From assembly GCA_028683385.1 (NCBI GenBank), contig JAQUIJ010000023.1, positions 1-64,000 of the forward strand: a stretch of 64,000 nucleotides of DNA, in the 5' to 3' direction. The translations under genes were made by a program, and so were the position numbers. Below, piece after piece: positions 1-10,127 of the stretch. Within the stretch, counting starts at the first letter, position 1, and the number at the start of each line of letters is the position of its first letter. Under the pieces are notes generated by a model. It was not told the origin of the DNA, did no database searches, and saw nothing but the letters and a program-made list of their open reading frames with translations. Source of the stretch: Prolixibacteraceae bacterium. Its GTDB lineage: Bacteria; Bacteroidota; Bacteroidia; Bacteroidales; Prolixibacteraceae.

Positions 1-190
1 TGTAAATGCATTAATCTTATTGCTGGCAGGTTGGTCTCCACCAGAGCCTGATTCCACTTAGATTAACAATGGGGAGTTTACAAATTATTTTCCTAAAAAT
101 CACCAACCATTTTTCAGTACATTACCTGCAAAAAGCTTCCTGAGAAAAAGTACTGCATAGAAAATTCAAAAAACTAAATCATTCAAAATT

Positions 191-3100
191 ATGAAAAAAA
201 AATCAATGCACGTGTGGCGAGGGAACCCGCTTGCGCAAAAAATTCTTTTAATTATGCGACTTACGCTATTCTTAATGGTTCTGAGTGTTTTAAGTGCTTT
301 TTCAAGCAGCTACGCACAAAAGACCAAACTTAATCTGAAAGTTCAAAATAGTCAGGTGAAAGAAGTTTTAAACGAGATCGAAAATCAGAGCGATTTCTTT
401 TTCATGTACGACAATCATCAGGTTGATGTAGAGCGGCGTGTAAATCTTGAAATTAATTCGCTTAACATTGATCAGGCGCTTCAAAAATTATTTGAAGGCA
501 CATCAACTGGTTACAAAGTTGTAAACAGGCAGATTCTCCTTTTCACTGAAAACGAAAATACTGCTTATTCTCAGCAAACCAGTAAGGTTACCGGTAAAGT
601 TACTGATGGGTCGGGTGGTACATTACCTGGCGTTTCTGTTGTAGTAAAAGGAACTACAAATGGAACTATCACCGACATCGACGGTGTATATAACATTGGT
701 AATGTGCCTGTAAATGCAATTTTGCAGTTCTCTTTTGTTGGTATGAAGTCTCAGGATATAGCAGTGGCAGGTAAAACCACTATTAATGTAGTTCTTGAAG
801 AAGAAACCGTTGGTATTGAAGAGGTTATTGCTATTGGTTATGGCGTTCAGAAAAAGAAATTAAATACCGGATCAACTATTCAGGTAACCGGAGAAAATCT
901 GCAAAAGATGAGTACTGTGAGCGCTTTGGGTGCTTTGCAGAGTCAAACCCCCGGAGTTAGTATTACTCAATCTTCGGGTATGCCTGGCGAAGGATTTAAA
1001 GTTACCGTTCGTGGTTTGGGTACTATTGGTAACTCCAATCCATTGTATGTTATCGACGGGATTGCAGGAGGCGACATTAACTCGTTAAACCCTGCAGATA
1101 TTGAATCTGTTGACGTATTGAAAGATGCTGCTTCGGCTGCAATTTATGGTGCACGCGCCGCTAACGGTGTTATTTTGGTTACAACCAAACAAGGTAAGTC
1201 AGGAAAAATGCAGATTACCTACGACGGGTATTACGGCATACAGAATCCATACAAGGAGTCGCCGCTTTTGAATGCAAAAGAATACATGACTATTTTGGAT
1301 GAAATCAATTTTAACGAAGGTTTGGCTGCTTTTGATTGGCAGGGTGTGTTGCCTTCTTTATATTCTAAAGTACAGAGCGGTGAGTGGAATGGAACAAACT
1401 GGCTAAAAGAAATCCGTAATAAAAATGCGGCAACGCAGAACCACGCCATCAACATGTTGGGTGGTAGCGAAACCTCGAAATTCTCATTGGGTTTTTCATA
1501 CAGCGATCAACAAGGTATCTATGGTAGTCCGGTTGAGCCAGGCAACAAACGCTATACAGCTCGTTTGAATTCGGAACATGTTCTTCTGAAAAGCAGTTCA
1601 GGCCGTGATGTAGTGAAATTTTCAGAAAACCTGAATTTTGGCTACGGCGAAAAACAAGGGATTGGTATTGGTAATATCTATTGGAACGATATTCACAATA
1701 TGATGGTTGGTAGCCCCCTGATGCCAGTTTACGGTGCTGATGGAACATATTTCAATAAAAAAGACAAGGTTTTAACAGGGCTTGATCTTTTTAATCCTGA
1801 CATTGCAAACCCTATTGCAAACATGGTCTATAATCGGGGTCAGAATTTGTCGAAAAACTACAATTTAAACGCAAATGCTTCTCTTGAAATTCAGCCCATT
1901 AAAGATTTAACCTTGAAAAGTACATTTGGTTATAAGAACAGCGCCAACAGCTTTCGTCAATATACTCCAAAGTACGAACTTTCAACTTCAAGCATGAATA
2001 CCATCGATAAGGTTAACCAGTCAATGGGATCAGGCTATAGCTGGACATTTGAGAACACGATTTCTTATTCAAAAATGTTTAACGAGCATTCGTTTAACGC
2101 CATTATTGGTCAGTCTCTCGAAAAATGGGGAATGGGTGAAGATATGAATGTTACCAATGGCTACTCACTTTTTACTGATTTTGAACATGCATGGCTCGAT
2201 AATACCAAAGGGTTGACTGCCGGTACTACAACAATCAGTGGTAAACCTTGGGGATCAGGAGGCGTTGAGTCGTTCTTTGGTCGTTTAAGTTACAACTACA
2301 AAGAAACCTATATGGCTACCGTTGTGATGCGTGCCGATGGTTCTTCAAACTTCGCCCGTGGAAATCGTTGGGGTTATTTCCCATCAGTTTCGGCAGGTTG
2401 GGTTATGACGAATGAATCGTTTATGCAAAACACCAAGAGTTGGTTAGATTTCTTTAAATTACGTGGTAGCTGGGGTCAAAACGGTAACGCCGCGATTGAT
2501 AATTTCCAATATCTTGCAACTGTGGCTTTCGATTTAACAGGAGCTTATTCATTTGGCAATACCAAGACTACTCAGTCAACAGGAGGTTATGCCGAAATTC
2601 TTCCGAACAAAGACATTAAATGGGAGACCTCTGAAACTGTTGATTTAGGGTTTGATGCCCGTTTCATACAGTCGCGTTTAGGTTTGGCTTTCGACTGGTA
2701 TAACAAAAAAACCATCGACTGGCTTGTTGACGCACCAATATTGGGATCATATGGAACAAAAGCTCCATACATTAATGGTGGTGATGTGGTGAATAAGGGT
2801 TTTGAACTTGGCGTTAACTGGAAAGATCATATTGATAAAGTAAACTATGGAGTGAACTTCAACATTGCCCATAATAAGAACGAAGTAACTCGTATTGCTA
2901 ATAGTGAAGGAATTATTCATGGTGATGCAAATGTTTTGAGCCAGGGTACTTCTGAAATGTATCGTGCACAGGTAGGATTTCCTATTGGTTATTTCTGGGG
3001 ATACAAAACTGCCGGAGTATTCCAGAATCTGGAAGAAATCGCTGCTACAAAAACATTTTTGCAATCAAAACCTCAGCCCGGAGATTTAATCTTTGTTGAT

Positions 3101-3649
3101 ACCAACGGTGATGGAAAAATTGATACCAAAGATAAAGTTGAAATTGGTGATCCTCATCCCGACTTTACTATCGGTTTCGGTTTTAATGTTGATTACAAAG
3201 GTTTCGATTTGAATGTGGCTGCTACTGGAGCTTTTGGACAACAAATTGCTAAATCGTACCGTTCGTTTGCCGATTCATATGTTCAAAACTACACAACCGA
3301 TATATTTGCCCGCTGGCATGGAGAAGGAACTTCAAATAAATTGCCTCGCCTAACAAGTGGAAGTAATACAAACTGGCAGGAAATTTCTGATATCTATATT
3401 GAAAACGGTGACTATGTAAAAATTCAAAATGTAAGTGTTGGCTACGATTTCAAAAAATTGTTCACTAAATTACCTTTTTCACAGGCTCGTTTATATGTAA
3501 CAGCGCAGAATGTTTACACATTCACCAATTATTCTGGTCAGGATCCTGAAATTGGATATGGCGGCGGTCAAAGCTGGGTATCTGGAGTTGATTTAGGATT
3601 CTATCCAAGTCCACGGACATTTTTGATGGGTGTTAATCTCAAATTTTAA
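191..3649 (+). CDS. SusC/RagA-family TonB-dependent receptor with STN domain
   Basis: Outer-membrane TonB-dependent transporter that would import glycan fragments captured by the SusD partner downstream. The protein has 1152 residues. A long signal region ends near YAQ (about residue 43). A secretin/TonB short N-terminal (STN) domain spans about 45-115, a carboxypeptidase-D-like regulatory domain about 133-210 (VTGKVTDGSGGTLPGVSV), and a plug about 220-335 with the SusC-type phrases LYVIDGI and DAASAAIYGARAANGVILVTT. The rest is a beta-barrel ending in NLKF, with a C-terminal aromatic as usual. Only 12 bases separate it from susD, so the two are cotranscribed. STN domains usually touch a FecR-type anti-sigma factor. 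None is visible here, but only 190 bases of upstream sequence are available. The substrate cannot be read from the sequence. Confidence 0.96.
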   Translation: MKKKSMHVWRGNPLAQKILLIMRLTLFLMVLSVLSAFSSSYAQKTKLNLKVQNSQVKEVLNEIENQSDFFFMYDNHQVDVERRVNLEINSLNIDQALQKLFEGTSTGYKVVNRQILLFTENENTAYSQQTSKVTGKVTDGSGGTLPGVSVVVKGTTNGTITDIDGVYNIGNVPVNAILQFSFVGMKSQDIAVAGKTTINVVLEEETVGIEEVIAIGYGVQKKKLNTGSTIQVTGENLQKMSTVSALGALQSQTPGVSITQSSGMPGEGFKVTVRGLGTIGNSNPLYVIDGIAGGDINSLNPADIESVDVLKDAASAAIYGARAANGVILVTTKQGKSGKMQITYDGYYGIQNPYKESPLLNAKEYMTILDEINFNEGLAAFDWQGVLPSLYSKVQSGEWNGTNWLKEIRNKNAATQNHAINMLGGSETSKFSLGFSYSDQQGIYGSPVEPGNKRYTARLNSEHVLLKSSSGRDVVKFSENLNFGYGEKQGIGIGNIYWNDIHNMMVGSPLMPVYGADGTYFNKKDKVLTGLDLFNPDIANPIANMVYNRGQNLSKNYNLNANASLEIQPIKDLTLKSTFGYKNSANSFRQYTPKYELSTSSMNTIDKVNQSMGSGYSWTFENTISYSKMFNEHSFNAIIGQSLEKWGMGEDMNVTNGYSLFTDFEHAWLDNTKGLTAGTTTISGKPWGSGGVESFFGRLSYNYKETYMATVVMRADGSSNFARGNRWGYFPSVSAGWVMTNESFMQNTKSWLDFFKLRGSWGQNGNAAIDNFQYLATVAFDLTGAYSFGNTKTTQSTGGYAEILPNKDIKWETSETVDLGFDARFIQSRLGLAFDWYNKKTIDWLVDAPILGSYGTKAPYINGGDVVNKGFELGVNWKDHIDKVNYGVNFNIAHNKNEVTRIANSEGIIHGDANVLSQGTSEMYRAQVGFPIGYFWGYKTAGVFQNLEEIAATKTFLQSKPQPGDLIFVDTNGDGKIDTKDKVEIGDPHPDFTIGFGFNVDYKGFDLNVAATGAFGQQIAKSYRSFADSYVQNYTTDIFARWHGEGTSNKLPRLTSGSNTNWQEISDIYIENGDYVKIQNVSVGYDFKKLFTKLPFSQARLYVTAQNVYTFTNYSGQDPEIGYGGGQSWVSGVDLGFYPSPRTFLMGVNLKF

Positions 3650-3661
3650 TTTTTTTCCGCT

Positions 3662-5371
3662 ATGAAGAATTTAATATATATATGTATAGCCGCAACTTCG
3701 CTGCTATTTATGAGTTGTGAAGATTTTTTGGATACAAGTAATCTCACAAAAAAGGATACTTCAAATTATCCTCAAACTTTAACCGATGCACAGCAAATGA
3801 TTACTGGAATTTACTCCAATCTTAACTATGCTGTTGCAAGTCCTGCGAGTTCATCTTATTTCGTGTCAGAGCTTGTTTCCGACGACCGTTTTGGTGGAGG
3901 TGGAGAAAATGATAAAATGGTGCAGGCCTTAGATCTTATGCTTAATTATGGGTCAAGCATGCTTCAGGATTTCTGGAATACCCGCTATAAAGGTATTTTC
4001 CGTGCGAACATGGCTATTGAAACGCTTGACAATTGTTCTGGTTTCGAAAGCGATGATCAAAAAAATCAGATAAAAGGAGAAGCTTATTTCATGCGTGCCT
4101 TTTTCTACTCCGAAATGGCAACTCTTTTTGGTCAGGTGCCTTTGGTTGTTGCTACTGATCCGGTAAACTTGCCTAAAGCTACTCCTGAAGAGCTTTATGC
4201 CCAGATTGCTACCGACCTGAAAACAGCTATTGAGATGATGCCATCGAAACCTTACAATTCGGTTGAAGCCGGACACGCAACCAAATGGGCTGCAGAGGCG
4301 CTTATGGCTCGCGTATATTTGTTTTATACCGGATTTTATACAAAAGATGCACTTCCTCTTGTTGGTGGTGGATCTGTATCTAAAGATCAGGTAGTTGCCT
4401 GGCTTGAAGATTGTATCAAAAATAGTGGTCACACACTTGTGGGTGATTACCGCAACCTTTGGTCGTACACCAACAAATATACGGTTGAAGATTATTCATA
4501 CACCAAAGGTCAAGGGTTGAAATGGGTTGAAGACGATGGCGCTGTAAATCCTGAAACCATGTTTTCAGTTAAATTTTCAAACTTTCCAAGCTGGAGCACA
4601 ACTATTGGCTATGCTAATCAGAATGCTCTTTACTTCGGAATCCGTGGTGGTCAGGATTTAGCTAAAACTTTCCCATTTGGTCAAGGCTGGGGAATGGGTC
4701 CGGTAAATCCAACACTTTGGAATGACTGGAAAGCTGCAGAACCAACAGATATTCGCCGTTCAGCTTCTATTATTGATATTCCTCAGGAACTTCCAAATTA
4801 TACAAAGGGTGGATGGGCTGACTTTGTTCAGGAAACTGACTACTGGCAAAAGAAATATAGTCCGGTATCTGCAAAAAATGCTGATGGTGGCTATGCATCT
4901 TCATACAGTGTATTAATGTATGATACTCCTGAAAACTTTCAGCTCGACAATACAATGGATCAGGTTATTATTCGTTTGGCCGATGTTTACCTGATGCACT
5001 CTGAATTAACACAAACCAATACCTATATGAATAAGGTTCGCGAACGTGCTGGCTTGACAGATAAACCTTACTCATTGGCAAACATTCAGAATGAACGTCG
5101 TTGGGAGCTTGCTTTTGAAGGTACTCGCTGGAATGATATCCGCCGTTGGGGTCTTGCTGCCGATTTACTTGAGAAACAAATTGGAGTTGCGTGCTACTAC
5201 AAGAGCACTGCCGATGTGACCAAATCATTTGGTGGAGGTTACAAGGCACGCTACAATGCGACGAAAGGATTTTTCCCGATTCCTGAAGCTCAAATTGCTC
5301 TTTCACAAGGTGTCTTGGTCCAGAACGAAGGCTGGGGAACTACTGGTGCGGAGTATACCGGATGGAAATAA
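3662..5371 (+). CDS. SusD/RagB-family glycan-binding outer-membrane lipoprotein
   Basis: Surface lipoprotein that lids the SusC channel and binds oligosaccharide. It has 569 residues, normal for the family. A lipoprotein signal ends at LLFMSC (Cys19) followed by EDFLD; acidic residues just after the cysteine fit the Bacteroidota surface-export signal. TPR-like helices follow, with the SusD phrase GEAYFMRAFFYSEMATLFGQVPLV near 140-165. The C-terminal part carries NERRWELAFEGTRWNDIRRWG, the RagB/SusD signature, and ends in the usual FFPIPEAQIALS. It starts 12 bases after susC. Binding specificity is unknown. Confidence 0.96.
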   Translation: MKNLIYICIAATSLLFMSCEDFLDTSNLTKKDTSNYPQTLTDAQQMITGIYSNLNYAVASPASSSYFVSELVSDDRFGGGGENDKMVQALDLMLNYGSSMLQDFWNTRYKGIFRANMAIETLDNCSGFESDDQKNQIKGEAYFMRAFFYSEMATLFGQVPLVVATDPVNLPKATPEELYAQIATDLKTAIEMMPSKPYNSVEAGHATKWAAEALMARVYLFYTGFYTKDALPLVGGGSVSKDQVVAWLEDCIKNSGHTLVGDYRNLWSYTNKYTVEDYSYTKGQGLKWVEDDGAVNPETMFSVKFSNFPSWSTTIGYANQNALYFGIRGGQDLAKTFPFGQGWGMGPVNPTLWNDWKAAEPTDIRRSASIIDIPQELPNYTKGGWADFVQETDYWQKKYSPVSAKNADGGYASSYSVLMYDTPENFQLDNTMDQVIIRLADVYLMHSELTQTNTYMNKVRERAGLTDKPYSLANIQNERRWELAFEGTRWNDIRRWGLAADLLEKQIGVACYYKSTADVTKSFGGGYKARYNATKGFFPIPEAQIALSQGVLVQNEGWGTTGAEYTGWK

Positions 5372-5404
5372 TATAATTGTTTAAAGACTTTTAACTAAGC
5401 GAAT

Positions 5405-6238
5405 ATGAAAAATATAATATATGCTTTGTGCATGTTGGCCATTGTTCTGGTAGCGTGTGACCCTATTGAAAATCGTGATTCAATCGGAGGTGCAATTAGC
5501 GCCGATCAATTGGACGTAACAGTCACTCCGATTGTTGTTAATGGCAAAAAATCGAACAAAGTCGTGTTAACTAATAATAGCCCTGTATTATCATCATGGG
5601 ATTACGGCTTAAAGATTTCTCAGAAGCAATCTGACACGATACTTTTGGTCGTTCCGGGAAATGCTACAATTACATTTACGGGATTAAATCCAGACGGAAG
5701 TAAAATAACCAAAGATCTTCAGGTAACTGTTGACGATCTTACTTATCCTGTTGCGCCACAATGGGGATACCTTTGCGGATCGGGCCAGAAGACATGGGTA
5801 TGGGACGAAACTGCCAGTTCATGTTTTGGTAACGGAGGATATTTGGGCAATAATTCACCAGGTTGGTGGGCGCTTAAAATCGGTGAGCTCGATGGCCAGG
5901 CTGCTGGCGAAGGCGAAGGCGCTTCAATGATTTTCTCTACTGCTGGTGGTACTCTTACCAAAAACTACACCAATGGCACTGCTGCCAAGGTCGGTAAGTT
6001 TGATTTTGATATGTCGAAAACAACAGCCGATGGAAATGGAGCAACTTGGGCTCAAGGTGTGTTAACTACATCAAACGTGACCGTACTTTGTGGTATTTCA
6101 ATCAATGAGGGGAAGAAGAATGTGAATTCATACGACATTCTCTCGTTGGATAATGATAAAATGACACTTTCTTATCATGCACCAGGAACTGGTGGTTGGG
6201 GAGAGGCTTGGTTTTGGCTGTTTAGAAAAGCTGATTAA
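5405..6238 (+). CDS. Putative surface glycan-binding lipoprotein of the SusCD operon
   Basis: Third gene of the SusCD operon, 33 bases after susD and before a strong terminator. It has 277 residues, with a type II signal ending at LVAC (Cys18) followed by DPIEN, again acidic at the start of the mature protein. About 45-110 looks like an immunoglobulin/PKD-like beta domain (strands around VVLTNNSPVLSSW and ITFTGLNPDG). About 115-277 is a tryptophan-rich beta domain (WVWDE, GWWALKIGEL, FWLFRKAD) that could form a carbohydrate-binding sandwich. The position matches SusE/SusF-type proteins, but I recognise no named family. Glycan binding is inferred from position and aromatic content. Confidence 0.7.
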   Translation: MKNIIYALCMLAIVLVACDPIENRDSIGGAISADQLDVTVTPIVVNGKKSNKVVLTNNSPVLSSWDYGLKISQKQSDTILLVVPGNATITFTGLNPDGSKITKDLQVTVDDLTYPVAPQWGYLCGSGQKTWVWDETASSCFGNGGYLGNNSPGWWALKIGELDGQAAGEGEGASMIFSTAGGTLTKNYTNGTAAKVGKFDFDMSKTTADGNGATWAQGVLTTSNVTVLCGISINEGKKNVNSYDILSLDNDKMTLSYHAPGTGGWGEAWFWLFRKAD

Positions 6239-6264
6239 TTAGTATTTGCGGCTAAATATATTCA

Positions 6265-6296
6265 GAGAGGGCGAGCTCATGGCTCGTCCTCTTTTT
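6265..6296 (+). terminator. Rho-independent terminator after the SusCD operon
   Basis: GAGGGCGAGC, loop TCAT, GGCTCGTCCTC, then CTTTTT. It starts 27 bases after the stop of the third PUL gene and separates the SusCD transcript from the DUF4369/DUF6057 block. Confidence 0.85.
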
Positions 6297-6344
6297 GCAT
6301 ATAGAAATTTTGGCTGATTTTTTATGTAAGGTTATTCTGATTTT

Positions 6345-6938
6345 ATGAAAAATTCTGTTTTTGTTTTGTTCTTGTTTCTTATTTCCTGCCAATCCAGAAA
6401 TAATTATACCATTGTTGGTCAATTGTCCGACAAAACCTACGATGGTGAACTCATTTACCTGGTACCGATGGAGAATGCTTCAAAGGAAAGAGTAGATTCA
6501 ACAGTCATAAAGGACGGATCTTTTCAATTTGAGGGATTTGCAAAAATTCCGGAGATGTATGTTATTCGGGCGAAGCCAGTATTGAGATATAACCTTGAAG
6601 AGCTTTTAGTGGTTCGTGAGGCTGGTAAATTGAACGTAAAAATAGATAAAAGCAGCTCTGTTCATGGCACAGCACTCAACGACTCACTTCAGTATTGGAA
6701 AGCGCAAAAAATGAAGTTCGATCTTATGAACGCCGAATTGATAAAACAATACCGCGATGCCAGCGATAGTGTGAAACAAGATTTAAAACAACGGGCTGAT
6801 TTGTTGAACATTGATGCTACAAACTTTCACTTTAATTTTGTATTGAATAACAAAGAAAATGCTGTTGGTCAGTTTGTTCAAAAAATGATGAGTCGCTCTT
6901 TTAGTGAGGAGCAAAAACAGAAACTGAATGTAAAATGA
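6345..6938 (+). CDS. DUF4369-domain lipoprotein
   Basis: Small lipoprotein of 197 residues with a signal peptide ending in LISC (Cys15) and QSRNN after it. Residues about 20-115 match the DUF4369 pattern often found at the N-terminus of Bacteroidota thiol:disulfide oxidoreductases: YTIVGQL, LVPMENASKERVDSTVIKDGSF.FEG, then a beta-rich stretch. The rest is helical and charged (about 120-197). The thioredoxin domain that normally follows is missing, so this is a stand-alone version. The next gene starts 9 bases downstream, so it probably leads the DUF6057/CxxCH operon. DUF4369 has no settled biochemical function. Confidence 0.75.
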   Translation: MKNSVFVLFLFLISCQSRNNYTIVGQLSDKTYDGELIYLVPMENASKERVDSTVIKDGSFQFEGFAKIPEMYVIRAKPVLRYNLEELLVVREAGKLNVKIDKSSSVHGTALNDSLQYWKAQKMKFDLMNAELIKQYRDASDSVKQDLKQRADLLNIDATNFHFNFVLNNKENAVGQFVQKMMSRSFSEEQKQKLNVK

Positions 6939-6947
6939 CCTGATTGA

Positions 6948-8684
6948 ATGAAGGGGTATTTCAAAAAATATAATTGGATTTTTCCTGTTGGGCTTGCGGG
7001 GTTGAGTTTTGTGTTTTTTCAATTCTTTTACCCTTACCATTTGTTTTTTAAAGAGCAGATCCAATTGTTTTTGTACACTCCTGATTATTTTCTATCCTAC
7101 TTTAAAAAGCCGGCATGGCTCTCCGCTTATTTGGGCGATTTTCTGACACAGTTTTTTTATCTGCGGGGTGGTGGCGCTGCGATATTGGCTTCCCTTTTTT
7201 GTGTCGAATGGGTGCTGACTGTGAGAGTACTTAAACGAATTACTTCAAGCACAAAAGCGGGGCTGTGGGCTTTGCTCCCGGCTTCTGCCGACTGGGTTCT
7301 CCATTGCAACACTTTACACGGCGTTTCGGTTTCCGTCGGTTTTATCCTCGTTTTGTGTATGTTTTTAATCTATGCTGCTCTTTCCGGAGCGTGGATTTCA
7401 TACGCTATTCTGATCCTATTTTCCTTGACTGGTTATTGGCTTCTGGGTAGCTCATTTCTCATTTTCCCATTTCTGATTTTAGCTTACGATTTTAACAATC
7501 AGCGTGTTCACTGGATGAAATGGATCATTGTTCTGGTCGTTACATTCGCTATCCCGCCAGTTTTAAGGCACCATTATTTGCTTACTCCAATCCAGTCCTT
7601 TATTTTTCCTGCCTTCAGTAAGCAAAGTTTACTTTTACAAGGAGCGCTCTTGCTTTCGGTTATAAGCTCCTTTTTCCTGAAAAAGATTGAAGCAACTTAC
7701 TCTCAATTGATCAGTTTTGGAATCGTTACTGTATTGGCATTTGTACTTTCCTTAGGAATAATAAACAAAGCCGATTTTAACCTCGAAAAGGTTCTTTCAC
7801 TCGATGGTGAAACCTATTTCGGAAACCCTGATCGAGTCATCGAACTCTCAAAAAAATACGATTTAAAAAATAAGCAGGCGGCCTATTTTACTAACATGGC
7901 CCTGACTCAGAAAAGTCTTTTGGCCGAAAACCTACTCGATTTTTATCAGCCATTTTCGCTGGGGCTAATTCCTCCGGTGACACCTGAAGAAAACTGGCAA
8001 TCGATATTTGTCAGTAACGAAGTTTTTTTCCTGATCGGCGACATAAACATGGCCCAGCATTCGGCTATGCTTGGAAATACCTTCTCGCCATACCAGCGAA
8101 GTTCGCGAATGATCCGACGTTTGGCCGAAATCAACATGGTGACCGGCGATTCTGCGGCGGCTATGAAATACCTGCGGATTCTTTCGAAAACTCTTTTTCA
8201 CCGAAAATGGGCTGAAAGCCAGGTGAAGATGGTTCAATCTTCAGAAACAAATAAATGGCTTGCCGGCAAACGAAGTCAGGTTTCTGATGCTGATCTGTTG
8301 CGAAAATCGAACGATTATCTGTCATCGCTTCAATTCCTTGTTGTGCAACATCCTGACAATCTTGTAGCTGTTGATTACCTGCTTTGTTACCTGTTGCTCA
8401 ATAAAGAGGTTAAGCTATTTCGCGAAAACTACGATCGCTATTACCTGAAACTGAATCGCGCGGTTCCAAAAGTATATGCCGAAGCTTTACTTATTCAGTT
8501 GGTTACCGACAAAGCCTCGCAGCAAGAGGCACAATCGTATTCGATCCATCCTGAAATTGTTACGAGGTTTACCGAATATACCCGTATTTTCGAGCAAACT
8601 TCAGGAGATATGAGCGCGCTGAATAAGCAATTCTCGAAATCGTACTGGTTTTATTATCACTTTGCCACAATTCAGAAGAAATGA
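6948..8684 (+). CDS. DUF6057-like polytopic membrane protein with TPR-like C-terminal half (copy 1)
   Basis: 578 residues. The first half holds about nine hydrophobic segments (about residues 12-30, 60-85, 100-160, 165-230, 245-275). The second half (about 285-578) is soluble and helical, resembling TPR repeats, with phrases such as QRSSRMIRRLAEINMVTGD. It belongs with Bacteroidota membrane proteins I know as DUF6057; I am fairly but not fully sure of the number. A paralogue lies at 10288-12045 with the same order of parts. Its stop overlaps the next start in ATGA, so it is translationally coupled to the CxxCH lipoprotein. The pair probably forms one membrane assembly. Function unknown. Confidence 0.75.
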   Translation: MKGYFKKYNWIFPVGLAGLSFVFFQFFYPYHLFFKEQIQLFLYTPDYFLSYFKKPAWLSAYLGDFLTQFFYLRGGGAAILASLFCVEWVLTVRVLKRITSSTKAGLWALLPASADWVLHCNTLHGVSVSVGFILVLCMFLIYAALSGAWISYAILILFSLTGYWLLGSSFLIFPFLILAYDFNNQRVHWMKWIIVLVVTFAIPPVLRHHYLLTPIQSFIFPAFSKQSLLLQGALLLSVISSFFLKKIEATYSQLISFGIVTVLAFVLSLGIINKADFNLEKVLSLDGETYFGNPDRVIELSKKYDLKNKQAAYFTNMALTQKSLLAENLLDFYQPFSLGLIPPVTPEENWQSIFVSNEVFFLIGDINMAQHSAMLGNTFSPYQRSSRMIRRLAEINMVTGDSAAAMKYLRILSKTLFHRKWAESQVKMVQSSETNKWLAGKRSQVSDADLLRKSNDYLSSLQFLVVQHPDNLVAVDYLLCYLLLNKEVKLFRENYDRYYLKLNRAVPKVYAEALLIQLVTDKASQQEAQSYSIHPEIVTRFTEYTRIFEQTSGDMSALNKQFSKSYWFYYHFATIQKK

Positions 8685-10126
8685 GAGCATATTTGATTGG
8701 ATATCTGATAACAGTTGTTCTTTTTTCGTGCAATGGTCCCGAAAATGTAACGGTCAGCAAGGGTTTTCCTCCGGTTTATCCTGATTATATTGATGTTACT
8801 ATTCCTCAGAATATAGCTCCTCTCAATTTTCTATTACGGAATAAACCTGAAAAACTAGTTGTAACGATCAAGGGGAAATCAGATTCAATAACAGTAAAAG
8901 GCGAACAGAAAATTGAAATACCAATCGATCATTGGAAGAATCTGCTCGCATCTAACCTGAATGACAGCTTGCTTGTCAGAGTTTTGGCTCGCCTGAACGG
9001 AGAGTGGGTTCAATACAAACCGTTTAAATGGTATGTGAAAAAGGATAAAATTGATTCGTACATGAGCTACCGGCTTATTGAACCCGGTTATGAAGTCTGG
9101 AATAAATTGCAGATTGTGGAACGCAATATTGAAAGTTTTGATGAGCGTGTGTTGGCCGACAACAACCTAACCCAAGGCAGTTGTATGAATTGCCACATTC
9201 ACGGGAGTCAGAGTGGAAAGCTTTCGATGTTTCACCTTCGCGGCGAAAAGGGAGGAACAATCCTGAATAAAGATGGCAAGTTGCGAAAAATAAATACTCG
9301 TGCCAATGGCATGATTTCGAATGCGGTTTATGGCGATTTTCATCCCGATGGACGATACGCTGTCTTCTCCACCAACATCATTATTCCTGAATTACACGCC
9401 AATCGAACTGACCGACTCGAAGTTTATGACACTGCTTCCGATTTGGTTGTGATTGATTTGGATTCGGATAAGGCAATTACCCAGCCGTTTCTTTCGGATA
9501 CCACGGCTTTCGAAACATTCCCGGTGTTTTCGGCTGACGGAAAGTGGATCTATTTCTGCTCTGCACCCAAAGTTATTTTGCCCGATAGCATCAAATCGCT
9601 GAAATACAACATTTGCAGAGTAGGATTCGATGCTGTAAAAGGCGAAATTGGAACGAAAGTCGATACTTTGTGGAATGCAAAGAAAATAAGTGGTTCGGTT
9701 TGTCATTTGAAAGCTTCACCCGACGGTAAGTTTTTGCTCTATACTGTTGCCGATTATGGAACTTTCCCGATTTGGCACCGGGAGGCCGATTTGCAGATGA
9801 TGAACCTTCAAACTGGTGAAATCGAAAAACTGGAGAAAGTAAATGGGCCAAATTCCGATTCATACCACAGTTGGTCATCGAATAGTCGTTGGTTTGTTTT
9901 TGCCAGTAAACGCGACGACGGTATTTACGGTAAACCTTATTTTTGCTATATTGATGCTTCAGGAAAAGCTTACAAACCGTTTGTTTTACCGCAACGCGAT
10001 CCTGAAATTTATGATTACATGTTGAAATCGTTTAATATTCCTGATTTGTCTGATTCTCCGGTACCTTTTGATGCGGCTGATGTCGAAAAGGTTTATATGG
10101 AGCAGGAGGCTGAACAGGTAAAGTAA
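8681..10126 (+). CDS. CxxCH-containing TolB-like beta-propeller lipoprotein (copy 1)
   Basis: 481 residues. The signal ends at VVLFSC (Cys17). A beta-rich N-terminal domain (about 25-135, VYPDYIDVTIPQNIAPLNF) leads to a haem c attachment motif Cys168-Met-Asn-Cys171-His172. Propeller-like repeats follow with DFHPDGRYAVFSTN, PVFSADGKWIYFCSA, KASPDGKFLLYTVADYG and SWSSNSRWFVFASKR. The combination predicts an exported lipid-anchored single-haem propeller. TolB-like propellers usually mediate protein contacts. The paralogue at 12052-13638 keeps the same CxxCH, so the motif is probably functional. The start is set by the 4-base overlap with the DUF6057-like gene. Electron transfer, sensing and structural haem all remain possible. 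Confidence 0.8.
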   Translation: MRAYLIGYLITVVLFSCNGPENVTVSKGFPPVYPDYIDVTIPQNIAPLNFLLRNKPEKLVVTIKGKSDSITVKGEQKIEIPIDHWKNLLASNLNDSLLVRVLARLNGEWVQYKPFKWYVKKDKIDSYMSYRLIEPGYEVWNKLQIVERNIESFDERVLADNNLTQGSCMNCHIHGSQSGKLSMFHLRGEKGGTILNKDGKLRKINTRANGMISNAVYGDFHPDGRYAVFSTNIIIPELHANRTDRLEVYDTASDLVVIDLDSDKAITQPFLSDTTAFETFPVFSADGKWIYFCSAPKVILPDSIKSLKYNICRVGFDAVKGEIGTKVDTLWNAKKISGSVCHLKASPDGKFLLYTVADYGTFPIWHREADLQMMNLQTGEIEKLEKVNGPNSDSYHSWSSNSRWFVFASKRDDGIYGKPYFCYIDASGKAYKPFVLPQRDPEIYDYMLKSFNIPDLSDSPVPFDAADVEKVYMEQEAEQVK

Positions 10127-10127
10127 A

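Noticed and set aside
1-61. Open frame tail ending in TAG (VNALILLLAGWSPPEPDST)
   Set aside because: Too short to judge; could be the 3' end of a gene left of the window, but no family phrase is recognisable and two other frames are equally uninformative.
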